57,977 nt of DNA, from positions 1 to 57,977 of the forward strand of contig DYGY01000012.1 of the NCBI GenBank assembly GCA_020724425.1, in the 5' to 3' direction. Positions 1-8,455 of this stretch are shown one piece after another. The notes under the pieces were generated by a model. That model was not told the origin of the DNA. It did not search any database and was given only the letters and a program-made list of their open reading frames with translations. Each line of letters starts with the position of its first letter. Position 1 is the stretch's first letter. The translations under genes and the position numbers were made by a program. The DNA is from Thermaerobacter marianensis. GTDB lineage: Bacteria > Bacillota > Sulfobacillia > DVGY01.

Positions 1-9
1 AAATCAAAA

Positions 10-88
10 AGCCTGCCAACTCCATACCTTTCAGGTACTTTGTCGACAGGCTGAGCTCTCTCGGTTGAGAGAGCTTCTTCATGTTTTT
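10..88 (+). terminator. Structured hairpin region, probable terminator of an upstream gene
   Basis: Two stems follow each other. AGCCTG at 10-15 can pair with CAGGCT at 47-52, enclosing a small ACCT/AGGT stem at 26-36. Then AGCTCTCTC at 54-62 pairs perfectly with GAGAGAGCT at 67-75 around a GGTT loop, followed by a broken T tract up to 88. The second stem looks like an intrinsic terminator, but the gene it would end lies outside the window. Confidence 0.45.
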
Positions 89-200
89 GGGCAGGAATTT
101 CCTTGTGTTAGGTGAATTAGAGAATAGCTGTTTGGTTGAAAAAAGGAGAGAAGCTGGCGAATTACCCACGACTAAAATCGAGGGCTGTGTTGAAATCTAG
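69..200 (+). pseudogene. Possible 3' remnant of an IS200/IS605-type tnpB
   Basis: An open frame runs from 69 to a TAG at 198-200 with no start codon suited to a gene. Its last residues read EKRREAGELPTTKIEGCVEI. The end of this frame overlaps a short imperfect hairpin (CCCACGA at 165-171 with TCGAGGG at 178-184), which resembles the sequence around the tnpB 3' end in IS1341-like elements. The rest of a transposase is absent. The identification is by resemblance and context only. It could instead be non-coding sequence that happens to be open. Confidence 0.35.
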
Positions 201-505
201 ACACAAGTTCTGATTGACTAGCCTAAGTCTTAAATGACTACGTTACCAACAAATATATAGGCACCTTGGGGTACTCCTCTAGCTCCAAGCACTGCGGTTG
301 ATGGTTAAACAGTTCTGAGGGGTAGGAACAGTGCTGTCAACAAAAAACTGTTGGATAACATTGGCGAAGAGGAAATTACTAGTTTTTGCTAGTTTTCTAG
401 AATAGTTTACCGATAAGATTTTAACTATTACAAAAAAACTAGCAATCATACTAAAAAAGGAGGATGGCGTTCCTCCCATGACTGAAGTCACGGGTATCTA
501 CGCCA
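201..505 (+). mobile_element. Decayed IS200/IS605-like right-end region, possible omega-RNA relic
   Basis: The segment has no gene of its own. It contains long-range complementary pieces (GCACTG at 289-294 with CAGTGC at 329-334) and ends in a nested hairpin: TGGCGT at 465-470 pairs with ACGCCA at 500-505, and CCCATGAC at 475-482 pairs with GTCACGGG at 487-494 across a TGAA loop with one A-C mismatch. An outer GGCG/CGCC stem around a CCCRTGAC-type inner stem is the usual look of IS200/IS605 right ends, where the guide RNA of TnpB is encoded. No intact transposase or left end is visible, so this is inferred to be a dead fragment. Confidence 0.5.
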
Positions 506-2742
506 CAAGTATTATGAATTCCCTAGAGACATTAAAAGGTAGGGTCAAATATATACGTTTTCGTAATGAAGAGAATTTCTATACAGTTATGTCTTTTCAG
601 GATGCAATTAAGGGTGAAGTCACTGTGGTAGGTGAGTTCCTTAAGATAAATGTGGGTGATGAGTTAAGTATTAGGGGACAGTGGATTTCCCACCCAAAGT
701 ATGGGAAACAGTTTAAGGTTGAGGCTTATGATGAGAAAAAGCCGGATACAGAAGAGGGAATCCTCGCGTATCTCTCAAGTGGTTTGATTCGGGGGATTGG
801 TCCTAAGTTAGCGGAGAAGATTGTTGAAAGTTTTGGTGAGAGGGCTTTAGAAATCATTGAAAAAGAGCCTAACAAGTTAATGACTATTGATGGAATTGGC
901 GCTACTAAGAGGGATCAGATATACCAGTCATTTATTGAGCACAGGCATTTACAGAATATTGTGTCTACCTTGAAGAAATATGGTTTGACCTTAAATATGT
1001 GTTTAAAGATATATAAGGCTTATGGATCTGATGCTGTTAGGAAGGTGGAGAAGAATCCCTATAGTCTAAGCGAAGAGCTTTTTGGCGTTGGTTTTAGAAG
1101 GGCTGATGAGATTGCTTTGAAGGTGGGGATTGAGCCTCATTCTCCTTTAAGGGTGCAGGCCGCTATTAAGTATGTTTTGAGTGCTAATGCTCAAGGAGAA
1201 GGTCATCTATATTTACCCAAAGATGTTCTGGTTAAGGAGGTTAGCAAAGAGATTAATCAGAACAGATTGTGGAAGAAAGATGGGAATCAGGAGTTGCCTG
1301 TTAGTGATGAGGAAATCCGAGGTGCTATCTTTATTTTAGAATCCGGGGGGAGTCTTGTCTTAGAGGAAGACAGGGTCTTTTTAACAGGGAATTATGAGGT
1401 GGAGGCTTCTTTAGCAAGCAGTGTGAAGAGGTTGTTACGTTGGGCAGAAAAATATACCCTTTCTGAAGAGAGGATCAGTGAGGCTTTAGACCGGGTAGAA
1501 GAGGAGACTGGTATACGGTATGCTCCTTTACAGAAAGAGGCAGTGGTAACGTCTTTGAGAAATGGCTTGACCCTTATTACCGGTGGTCCGGGTACCGGTA
1601 AGACAACTGTGGTGAAAGCAGTTATTGGTGTGAGTAAGGAGATACATGGTTCTGTTAGGGTATTACTCACTGCTCCCACAGGTAGAGCTGCAAAGAGGTT
1701 ATCAGAGGTTACCGGTCAGGAAGCTAAAACCATTCATCGATTGTTAGAGTATACCGTGGAAGATGGTGCCGGCTATTTTAACAGGGATGAGCAGAATCCT
1801 TTGACAGGGGATCTTTTGATAGTTGATGAGACATCGATGTTAGATGCTTATCTAGCGAATAGTCTCTTTATGGCTATCCCTCAGGGGATGAGGGTGGTGT
1901 TGGTTGGTGATGCTGATCAGCTACCTTCAGTTGGACCAGGTAGTGTTTTAAGAGATGTTATTGATAGTGGTGTTGTGCCAACTATTCAGTTGAATCAGGT
2001 TTTTAGACAGGAAGAGGCCTCAAGTATTGTCTTGAATGCTCACAGGATTAATAATGGTCAGAGGCCCCAAGAATTTGATGAGGACACAACCATTATCTAT
2101 GAGGACGAACCTTTGGTGATTCAGAAGAAGGTTCTAGATGTAGTTAAGGATTTAAAAACAGGTCTTAAGAATATTGATGATCTTCAAGTGATTGCTCCTA
2201 TGTATCGAGGGGAAACTGGTGTAGCTGAACTAAATAAGAGGCTACAGGAGATTCTTAATCCTGCCGGGGTAAAGCAGGTTATTAGGGGTGATGGGATATT
2301 CCGCATTGGTGATAAGGTTATGTGTATTCGCAATAACTATCAGAAGGGTGATATAGGGGTCTTTAACGGTAATATTGGTATTATTAAGAATATTAAGCTA
2401 TCAGAGACGAATGAGGCTGAAGAAGATACTTTGGATATAGATTTTGATAGTGAGATTATCTCTTATGGCAGAAGTGAATGGGATGAGCTTGTTCTTGCTT
2501 ATGCAGTAACTGTTCATAAGTCTCAGGGGAGTGAGTTTGGTACCGTTATTGTCGTTCTCTCAACTCAGCATTATGTGATGTTGCAGAGAAATCTCTTCTA
2601 TACCGGGGTAACAAGAGCCAAGAGGCGATTGTTTATCATTGGTTCCCCTAAGGCTATAAATATTGCGGTAAGGAATAACAAGGTGGCTAAGAGATATACG
2701 ACTCTAGCAGAAAAACTAAAGCTTAGCAGGAAATGGAAATAA
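478..2742 (+). CDS. recD2: RecD2-family 5'-3' DNA helicase
   Basis: ATP-dependent superfamily 1B helicase of the RecD2/YrrC type, which works without RecB/RecC partners in DNA repair and fork maintenance. At 754 residues it has the usual length. The N-terminal OB-like region and helix-hairpin-helix repeats (GIGPKLAEKI, GIGATKRD, GVGFRRADEI) precede the helicase core. Walker A is GGPGTGKTT near residue 369, Walker B LLIVDETSMLD near 447, and the late motif VTVHKSQGSEF near 678. The ATG at 478 has AGGAGG upstream (14-base gap), but both sit in the IS-like end hairpin. The family N terminus aligns better with the in-frame ATG at 514 (MNSLETLKGRVKY), so the first 12 residues may be IS-derived or untranslated. 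A terminator follows. Confidence 0.93.
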   Translation: MTEVTGIYATSIMNSLETLKGRVKYIRFRNEENFYTVMSFQDAIKGEVTVVGEFLKINVGDELSIRGQWISHPKYGKQFKVEAYDEKKPDTEEGILAYLSSGLIRGIGPKLAEKIVESFGERALEIIEKEPNKLMTIDGIGATKRDQIYQSFIEHRHLQNIVSTLKKYGLTLNMCLKIYKAYGSDAVRKVEKNPYSLSEELFGVGFRRADEIALKVGIEPHSPLRVQAAIKYVLSANAQGEGHLYLPKDVLVKEVSKEINQNRLWKKDGNQELPVSDEEIRGAIFILESGGSLVLEEDRVFLTGNYEVEASLASSVKRLLRWAEKYTLSEERISEALDRVEEETGIRYAPLQKEAVVTSLRNGLTLITGGPGTGKTTVVKAVIGVSKEIHGSVRVLLTAPTGRAAKRLSEVTGQEAKTIHRLLEYTVEDGAGYFNRDEQNPLTGDLLIVDETSMLDAYLANSLFMAIPQGMRVVLVGDADQLPSVGPGSVLRDVIDSGVVPTIQLNQVFRQEEASSIVLNAHRINNGQRPQEFDEDTTIIYEDEPLVIQKKVLDVVKDLKTGLKNIDDLQVIAPMYRGETGVAELNKRLQEILNPAGVKQVIRGDGIFRIGDKVMCIRNNYQKGDIGVFNGNIGIIKNIKLSETNEAEEDTLDIDFDSEIISYGRSEWDELVLAYAVTVHKSQGSEFGTVIVVLSTQHYVMLQRNLFYTGVTRAKRRLFIIGSPKAINIAVRNNKVAKRYTTLAEKLKLSRKWK

Positions 2743-2755
2743 ATGGATAGAAGTT

Positions 2756-2787
2756 AAACGCCTACCGTATTTCGGGGGGCGTTTTTT
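2756..2787 (+). terminator. Intrinsic terminator after recD2
   Basis: AAACGCC at 2756-2762 pairs with GGCGTTT at 2778-2784, with an inner CCG/CGG stem and a run of six T at 2782-2787. The GTG start of comEC follows at 2788, so the G-rich 3' arm must also act as the comEC ribosome binding site. Confidence 0.75.
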
Positions 2788-4980
2788 GTGTCTAGACCAT
2801 TGTTTTTTGGATTCATCAGTTTCGCTAGTGGTATATATGTTGCATTTCATTCGACTTGGTGGTTGGTTATTATCCTGTTGTTAGTGAGTGTTAGGTACAG
2901 GAAGAGCTACTGGATTTTGTTTGTATTGCTTTTCCTAGTTGGTTTTTTTCGAGCTTTACCTGTATATTCCCCATCTGTGTTAGATGAGTATCTGCATGAG
3001 GGTGTGACTATAAGGGGGGAGGTTCGTTCCTTTCCTAAAGAGACTGAGTATGGTGTGTCCTTTGTCTTTAAGGTAGAGGAGATTGAGGGAAGGAAGGTAT
3101 CTGAGTATGTCTCTGTTTCTGTTCCTAGGGGGAAGGCTAGGGATTTCCTTGTTAAAGATTTGGAACTAGAGGGGTATCTTTCTTTGCCAGGGACTGCAAG
3201 AAACCCTGGTGAGTTTGACTACAGGGAATATCTAAGAAAGAATGGTATTCACTATACCTATACTGCTCAGTCCTTTGTTTCTTATGATGAGAGAAGGCTA
3301 TGGCAGAAGAAATATGAGATTCTACAGGTTTTTGATAAACAGTTTTCTGGTGAGACAGCTTCTTTTCTCAAGGCTATTCTTCTGGGTTTTAAAGGAGATT
3401 TACCTTCTGAGTTAAGGGATTCTTTTTCTAAGAGTGGTACTAGTCACCTTATTGCCATATCAGGTCTGCATGTTGGGATAATGAGAAGGCTTATAAGTAA
3501 CGGGTTGGCTTATTTGATGAGAGCTAGCTTTGCTAGAGTATTCTCTGTTCTGATATTGGTTCCTTATGGTCTTCTGGTTGGGCCTGAACCTTCTGTTTGG
3601 CGAGCGATTGTTATGGTTGCTTTAGCTGAAGTTGCACTATATTTGCGGAAAGAGTATGACAGTATTAATGTTTTGGGTTTGGCAGGTATTGTTCTGTTAA
3701 TGGTTAAGCCTGAATTTGTATTTTCAGTAGGTTTTCAGTTATCTTTTATGGCTACTTTAGCTATTCTGTTACTTATGCCTGAGTTTTCCGGGATTGTATT
3801 TGGTTATAGCAGAAGGGGCTTCTGGCAGGAGTCTATTGCCGTTTCTCTGGCAGCTCAGTTAGGTGTGTTACCTATTCTTGCATACTATTTTAACCAGATT
3901 TCCTTGTTAACTTTGCTGGCTAATCTGGTTCTGATACCATTGACTGGCCTAGTCATTATCTCTGGGGTTATCATCTTCTCCTGGATGTTATTTCTACCGG
4001 GTTATCTGGGTATATCTTTTCTGGAGTGGTTAGTTTCTCTGTTTCTTGGGTTAGTGGAGTTTTTCAGTGGTTTACCCTGGGCTTATGTCTATGTGAAATC
4101 TCCTGATGTGTATCAACTAGGGTTATATTACCTGATCTTGTTTCTTGGTTTTGGCCACTGGAGGCCTCGGCAGAAGGTATCTATTCGCAGGTATGGGGTA
4201 GTCTTGTTGTTGCTTTTTGTTCTTTTTATACAGGGTTTTGAGAGTTCTGATGAGCTTACTATTACTGTTCTTTCTGTAGGGAATGCTGAGAGCATCTTTA
4301 TCTCTTTACCTAATGGAGAACGGATGGTTATAGATGGAGGGTTTACAGGTAGAGAATTAACTGGTTATCTAAGAACTAGTGGTGTGAATAGATTAGATTA
4401 TGTCTTTTTGAGTCATGGGCACTGGGATCACCTAGGGGGACTAGTGCCTCTTACAGAGGACTATCACTGGCAAAAGGCGAGTTTCTATGAGGGTGAGCCT
4501 GGTAGTTGTTCCTTCTCTTTAGGTGAATACGCCAAGGTTAGTCAGGTGGATACAGGTGATGTGCTTAGGTTTCCTGGGTATGATCTCTCTTTAGAGATTA
4601 TTTCTGCGCCGTATTATGGAGCTAGTTGCAACGATAGTTCTCTGGTTATGAAGCTTACTTATAATCAGGTGAGCATTCTTTTCACAGGGGATCTTGAAGA
4701 AGAGGGTGAAAAGAGACTGTTAGGGGACCCAAGGTTAAATAGTACCATTCTTAAGGTTGGTCATCATGGCAGTCAAACTAGTACCAGCTCAAGTTTTCTT
4801 AAGAGTGTTTCTCCTAAAGCAGCTATTGTTTCTGTAGGGAGCCGGGGAATTAATGAGGGGGTATTGTTTAATCTTGAGTCTCATGGTGTCAGGGTTTATA
4901 GTACAGAAGAGCTGGGTGCCATAACTATTAGGACCGATGGAGTATCTTACAGGATTCAAGGATTCTTGCAGGATAGATAG
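2788..4980 (+). CDS. comEC: ComEC/Rec2 DNA-uptake channel
   Basis: Inner-membrane channel that brings single-stranded DNA into the cytoplasm during natural transformation. The 730-residue protein has the complete three-part architecture: an N-terminal pair of membrane segments with a soluble DUF4131-like domain, a central Competence domain with about ten hydrophobic helices (roughly residues 190-480), and a C-terminal metallo-beta-lactamase-like domain with SHGHWDHLGG near residue 541 and VGHHGSQTS near 656. The start is GTG at 2788, with a G-run at 2774-2779 as the only ribosome binding site, inside the preceding terminator. A complete gene suggests at least ancestral competence. holA follows with a 46-base gap. 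Confidence 0.93.
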   Translation: MSRPLFFGFISFASGIYVAFHSTWWLVIILLLVSVRYRKSYWILFVLLFLVGFFRALPVYSPSVLDEYLHEGVTIRGEVRSFPKETEYGVSFVFKVEEIEGRKVSEYVSVSVPRGKARDFLVKDLELEGYLSLPGTARNPGEFDYREYLRKNGIHYTYTAQSFVSYDERRLWQKKYEILQVFDKQFSGETASFLKAILLGFKGDLPSELRDSFSKSGTSHLIAISGLHVGIMRRLISNGLAYLMRASFARVFSVLILVPYGLLVGPEPSVWRAIVMVALAEVALYLRKEYDSINVLGLAGIVLLMVKPEFVFSVGFQLSFMATLAILLLMPEFSGIVFGYSRRGFWQESIAVSLAAQLGVLPILAYYFNQISLLTLLANLVLIPLTGLVIISGVIIFSWMLFLPGYLGISFLEWLVSLFLGLVEFFSGLPWAYVYVKSPDVYQLGLYYLILFLGFGHWRPRQKVSIRRYGVVLLLLFVLFIQGFESSDELTITVLSVGNAESIFISLPNGERMVIDGGFTGRELTGYLRTSGVNRLDYVFLSHGHWDHLGGLVPLTEDYHWQKASFYEGEPGSCSFSLGEYAKVSQVDTGDVLRFPGYDLSLEIISAPYYGASCNDSSLVMKLTYNQVSILFTGDLEEEGEKRLLGDPRLNSTILKVGHHGSQTSTSSSFLKSVSPKAAIVSVGSRGINEGVLFNLESHGVRVYSTEELGAITIRTDGVSYRIQGFLQDR

Positions 4981-5026
4981 GTCTGGCTTTAGAACATATA
5001 TTAAAACTGAATTTGGAGAGAAGCTA

Positions 5027-6016
5027 ATGGCTCATTCGTACTTAGAAGTGATGGAACATATTGGGAGGGGAGAGTTTTCTTCCTGTTATCTTCTTTTTGG
5101 TCAGGAAAGGTATCTTGTTAGGGAGTTAAAAAAGAGGTTAGTTGATAAGTTGTTGCCTGAGGAGGGAAGGGACTTAAATCTTTATCGATTTTCTGGTGAA
5201 AGTGTAAATTTTGTGGAGGTTGCCGGAATATTAAATACTCCTTCTTTTTTTGGGTCTAACAGAGTGGTAGTGGTTGAATTGGATAAATGGACTGAACTAG
5301 ATGAGGCTGGTTTACTAGAGCTTTGTGATGGTATTCATGGTGGTACCCTGATAATTACAAGCCCTTCTGTAGATAAAAGGGTTAAAGCATATAAGTTGCT
5401 TGATAAGGTAGGTATGGTTGTAGAATGCGAACCATTGAAGGGCAAAGAATTAGAGAATTGGGTAAAGGAGAGCATTAAGAAAGAAGGTAAGCGGATTTCT
5501 GCTGCTGAGCTGGGTATCTTGACATCCTTGTTGCCAAGTAATTTGCATTTAATGCAATCAGAACTGCTCAAGCTTTTTACCTATATTGGCGACAGAGAAG
5601 AAATTACTGCTAATGATATTAGTGAGGTAGTTAGTGGTGGGCAGCAGGCTAAGGTTTTTGATTTTGTTGATGCAGTTGCAGAAAGGAAAAAGCAGGCTGC
5701 TTATAATCTATTAGAAGGTATGTTAATACAGGGAGAGTCACCTTATGTGTTAATTAGTCTTTTAATAAGGCAGTTTAGGTTAATTTGGCAGGCCAAGGTT
5801 TATGCAAGTATGGGGATGAGTGCTTTAGAGATTCAAAAGCAATTGAAGGTACCAGGTTTTGTGGTGAACAAAGCCTTGAAGCAGAGTCAGGCCTTTTCTT
5901 TAGATGACCTACCCGTAATTCTTGATACTCTAATGGAGACAGATGTGGGCATTAAGAGTGGGCAATGGGATGCTCGCTTGGCTGTAGAGAGACTGCTTCT
6001 CAAGTTGATTGGCTAG
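5027..6016 (+). CDS. holA: DNA polymerase III delta subunit
   Basis: Clamp-loader delta subunit, which opens the beta clamp for loading. The 329-residue protein matches the family in length and in its opening segment, SSCYLLFGQERYLVREL. The clamp-loader AAA-like fold is recognisable (GTLIITSPSVDKR, later ISEVVSGGQQAKVFDFVDAV), and there is no functional Walker A, as expected for delta. I chose ATG 5027 because GGAG lies 8 bases upstream; an earlier in-frame ATG at 4937 would overlap comEC and add 30 residues not seen in the family. The order comEC-holA-rpsT is common in Bacillota. Confidence 0.93.
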   Translation: MAHSYLEVMEHIGRGEFSSCYLLFGQERYLVRELKKRLVDKLLPEEGRDLNLYRFSGESVNFVEVAGILNTPSFFGSNRVVVVELDKWTELDEAGLLELCDGIHGGTLIITSPSVDKRVKAYKLLDKVGMVVECEPLKGKELENWVKESIKKEGKRISAAELGILTSLLPSNLHLMQSELLKLFTYIGDREEITANDISEVVSGGQQAKVFDFVDAVAERKKQAAYNLLEGMLIQGESPYVLISLLIRQFRLIWQAKVYASMGMSALEIQKQLKVPGFVVNKALKQSQAFSLDDLPVILDTLMETDVGIKSGQWDARLAVERLLLKLIG

Positions 6017-6020
6017 CAAA

Positions 6021-6052
6021 AAGCTCCGGACCGTTAGGTTGGTTCGGAGCTT
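6021..6052. terminator. Bidirectional terminator between holA and rpsT
   Basis: AAGCTCCGGACC at 6021-6032 pairs with GGTTCGGAGCTT at 6041-6052 with one mismatched pair and an eight-base loop. T-rich or A-rich flanks occur on both sides, so it can end both the forward holA and the reverse rpsT transcripts. Confidence 0.8.
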
Positions 6053-6056
6053 AATT

Positions 6057-6320
6057 TTACATAGCTTTGTTAAAACGTTTTGTTAAGCGAGACTTTTTAC
6101 GAGCTGCTGCGTTTTTATGAATGATACCTTTTGCTGCGACGGTATCAATGACTTTATAGGCATTGCGCAATGAGGCTGCAGCTTGCTCTTTGTCACCTTT
6201 TAATAGGTCGGTGTGAAAACGCTTAATAGCTGTTCTAAGGCGACTCTTGTGTGTTTTGTTGCGTAATGTGCGTTTCACTGCGATCCTGGCGCGCTTTTCA
6301 GCTGACTTTATGTTGGCCAC
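6057..6320 (-). CDS. rpsT: 30S ribosomal protein S20
   Basis: Primary 16S rRNA-binding protein of the small subunit. The 87-residue lysine/arginine-rich sequence begins ANIKSAEKRARIAVKR and continues NKTHKSRLRTAIKRF, diagnostic of S20. The GTG at 6320 is chosen because GGAGG lies eight bases upstream and S20 proteins begin MANIKSA; a GTG three codons earlier overlaps the ribosome binding site. The gene is monocistronic and opposes its neighbours, the usual arrangement next to holA. Confidence 0.96.
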   Translation of the reverse strand: MANIKSAEKRARIAVKRTLRNKTHKSRLRTAIKRFHTDLLKGDKEQAAASLRNAYKVIDTVAAKGIIHKNAAARKKSRLTKRFNKAM

Positions 6321-6341
6321 TTCTTTCACCTCCGCTATAGT

Positions 6342-6370
6342 ATTGTATCAAGAGAAATTCTGGTTGGCAA
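6342..6370 (-). promoter_or_regulatory. Sigma-A-type promoter of rpsT
   Basis: Read on the reverse strand: TTGCCA, 17 bases, TACAAT, lying about 22 bases upstream of the rpsT start. Spacing and both hexamers are close to the vegetative consensus. Confidence 0.65.
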
Positions 6371-6441
6371 GTCAGTGTATAAAAAATAATCTGTTGGTGA
6401 TGCTAGAAAAGTAATATTTACTTATACAGGGGGTGAAAATC

Positions 6442-6774
6442 GTGCTGGGAATGGTTGTTAGATTCATTGTTTCTGCGTTGGTCTTGATGTTTTCCAGCTT
6501 TATCCTTCCAGGTTTTGAGATATTCGGTGGATTTGTTAATGCATTGATTGCAGCGGTTGTTATTGCTGTTCTAGGGTTCCTAGTTGAGAGTCTCTTAGGC
6601 AAAAATATATCTCCTCAAAGCAGGGGTTTTGTAGGTTTCTTGACTGCCGCGGTAGTTATTTATGCAGCCCAGTTCATCATTCCGGGAAGAATGAGTGTTA
6701 CTATAATTGGTGCTATCCTAGCAGCTTTAGTTATTGGTCTAATTGATGCATTTGTACCGACAGAATTGAGATAG
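6442..6774 (+). CDS. Phage-holin-family (YvlD-like) small membrane protein
   Basis: Very hydrophobic protein of about 110 residues with four predicted membrane segments: residues near 3-22, 27-48, 58-76 and 83-102. The pattern VNALIAAVVIAVLGFLV and the closing GLIDAFVP match the YvlD/PF04020 family, named after phage holins but chromosomal and of unclear role, possibly envelope stress related. I prefer GTG 6442, eight bases after AGGGGG; GTG 6433 overlaps the ribosome binding site and ATG 6451 is also possible. A strong terminator follows directly, so it is a single-gene unit. Function is not established. Confidence 0.8.
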   Translation: MLGMVVRFIVSALVLMFSSFILPGFEIFGGFVNALIAAVVIAVLGFLVESLLGKNISPQSRGFVGFLTAAVVIYAAQFIIPGRMSVTIIGAILAALVIGLIDAFVPTELR

Positions 6775-6798
6775 CCCGGCTTTTAGCCGGGTTTTTTT
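6775..6798 (+). terminator. Intrinsic terminator
   Basis: CCCGGCT at 6775-6781 pairs with AGCCGGG at 6785-6791 with a three-base loop, followed by seven T. It begins one base after the stop of the holin-like gene. Confidence 0.9.
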
Positions 6799-6854
6799 GT
6801 GCTCATAACTCTTCATTTAATGGAATATATTCCATTGGAGAGGGGGGATGAGCA

Positions 6855-8114
6855 ATGAATCTAAGTGGGAAGAGCAAGATAGGAGAAGGGAAGGCTCGTT
6901 GGACATTTACCGGGAAAGAAGAAACTCCAATTTCTAGAGAGCCCCTACCTAGATCTATCAAGAAAGTTAAAGGGAAGTCATTGAATCAGGTTGCCTTTCT
7001 TTATCTTAGCGTGGTATTGCTTATTTTAGCTATTGTCTCTTATGGTCCTTTAGAGAAAGAAGAAGCCATACCGGTTTTTGCAAAGGAAGAACCTTTAGAG
7101 GTTCTTCAGGAAGAAGGCTTTAGTTTTGAGGTTCTAAAGTTCTTCTTACAAAGGACTTTACCGGGATTAAGAAGTTCTGGAGATTCTCTTAAGGTAGAGA
7201 AGAGTGTTTTTCAGTTTATCGAGGATATGATATATGCTGTTATCCAGGTTAGGCCAAGTGTACCAGTTACATATTTGTCTTCCCAGATATCTTTGTTGGC
7301 TTTAATGGATTTGGGTGTTTATGCCAGTGTGGCTAGTTATTCAGGTCTCTTACCTGAGTATGTGGAAGGTCCTATACCATCTAAGGATTCACCTCTGGCA
7401 AGACCGGATACTGATATACCCCCATACTTAACTTCTGATGAGCCCCTAGTGTTAATTTATCATACACATACCTCAGAGGCTTATGACTATCGAGGGGATA
7501 ATCCTCATGTAGAGGCCTTTACCCAGGAGGTTGCAGCTAATGTCTTAGGTGCAGGGAAGTTTTTGGCTAATGTTCTTCAAGATGAGTATGGTATTGGTGT
7601 TATCCATGTTACCGACTACTTTGATATTGTTGATGGTGAGGTTAATCGTCTTGGAGCATATTATCGAAGTTTGCAAAAGATTGATGGGAAAGAATCCTTG
7701 TTGGAACAGTATCCTTCAGTTAGGATAGTGGTTGACCTTCATCGGGATGGCTTGCCTAAAGAGTTGACTACAGCCGTTATTAATGGACAGAGTGCTGCTA
7801 AGATTTCCATTGTTATTGGTACTGGTGATTCTCAGTTACCTCAGCCTAATTGGGAAACCAACTATTGTTTTGCTTCCCAGTTGACCCAGGAGTTGGAGAG
7901 AAAGTACCCAGGTGTGGTTAGGAGTATTATGACTAAACCTAGCAGGTATAATCAGCATGTTCTTCCTGGGGCTATCCTAGTGGAGGTTGGGGGTTATGAG
8001 AATAGTATGAATGAAGTTCTCTTGAGTACTCGAATGCTAGCAGATGCTTTAGCGAGTTTGCTATATAATGATAGGGTACCATTAGAAGGACAGACATATC
8101 GGTACTGTCCATAG
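6855..8114 (+). CDS. spoIIP: Stage II sporulation protein P
   Basis: Cell-wall amidase/endopeptidase of the SpoIID-SpoIIM-SpoIIP engulfment machine, made in the mother cell. The 419-residue protein has a basic N terminus, a membrane anchor at about residues 46-64, and a C-terminal SpoIIP domain with LVLIYHTHTSEAYDY and VVDLHRDGLPK carrying metal-ligand histidines, ending with GAILVEVGGYENSMNE. The ATG follows a G-rich Shine-Dalgarno. In many relatives gpr lies just upstream; here it is missing and the gene stands alone between two terminators. Expression is presumably under sigma-E, but I could not identify a convincing promoter. Confidence 0.93.
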   Translation: MNLSGKSKIGEGKARWTFTGKEETPISREPLPRSIKKVKGKSLNQVAFLYLSVVLLILAIVSYGPLEKEEAIPVFAKEEPLEVLQEEGFSFEVLKFFLQRTLPGLRSSGDSLKVEKSVFQFIEDMIYAVIQVRPSVPVTYLSSQISLLALMDLGVYASVASYSGLLPEYVEGPIPSKDSPLARPDTDIPPYLTSDEPLVLIYHTHTSEAYDYRGDNPHVEAFTQEVAANVLGAGKFLANVLQDEYGIGVIHVTDYFDIVDGEVNRLGAYYRSLQKIDGKESLLEQYPSVRIVVDLHRDGLPKELTTAVINGQSAAKISIVIGTGDSQLPQPNWETNYCFASQLTQELERKYPGVVRSIMTKPSRYNQHVLPGAILVEVGGYENSMNEVLLSTRMLADALASLLYNDRVPLEGQTYRYCP

Positions 8115-8127
8115 GATTATCCATATG

Positions 8128-8170
8128 GCTTCCCGCACATACTAGTATTATCAGTGTGTGGGAGGCTTTT
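8128..8170 (+). terminator. Terminator-like hairpin after spoIIP, overlapping the next ribosome binding site
   Basis: GCTTCCCGCACA at 8128-8139 pairs with TGTGTGGGAGGC at 8155-8166 with two G-T pairs, followed by TTTT. The GGGAGG in the 3' arm is the only Shine-Dalgarno for the ATG at 8173. Confidence 0.7.
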
Positions 8171-8172
8171 CT

Positions 8173-8448
8173 ATGTCCAGAAGAAAAAGGTATAAGAGGA
8201 GTAGGTATGGTTTGTCAGTTTTCTATCTTGTGTTGTTAGTGGGTATAAGTGGTTTGATACTAGGGATTGGTCTCCCTAGGGCAGAACAGGGGATTGCCAG
8301 AGTTACTCAAGGGAAGGAACCGGTTGGACAGGTCCTTCGGTATGAAGAGGGGAGAGTATACTGGCTAGGGAAGGAATATGTTCATCTAGTCGAGTTTATA
8401 ACGGATCTATGGCCAGAGGAAAAACAGTTAATACCCCGGGCTAGATAA
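8173..8448 (+). CDS. Small basic single-pass membrane protein of unknown function
   Basis: A 91-residue protein with a strongly basic N terminus (MSRRKRYKRSRYG), one hydrophobic segment at about residues 15-34, and a short soluble tail of mixed charge containing WLGKEY and DLWPEE. I recognise no family. The ATG at 8173 is preferred because GGGAGG lies seven bases upstream; a GTG at 8158 lies inside the hairpin stem. It sits between spoIIP and lepA, and the orientation (basic end inside) suggests the tail faces outward. A sporulation role is only a guess from its neighbour. Confidence 0.6.
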   Translation: MSRRKRYKRSRYGLSVFYLVLLVGISGLILGIGLPRAEQGIARVTQGKEPVGQVLRYEEGRVYWLGKEYVHLVEFITDLWPEEKQLIPRAR

Positions 8449-8455
8449 ATCGGTC

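Noticed and set aside
279-491. Reverse-strand open frame across the recD2 upstream region
   Set aside because: No ribosome binding site or family resemblance; it lies in the IS-like end with its paired repeats, so the open frame looks accidental.
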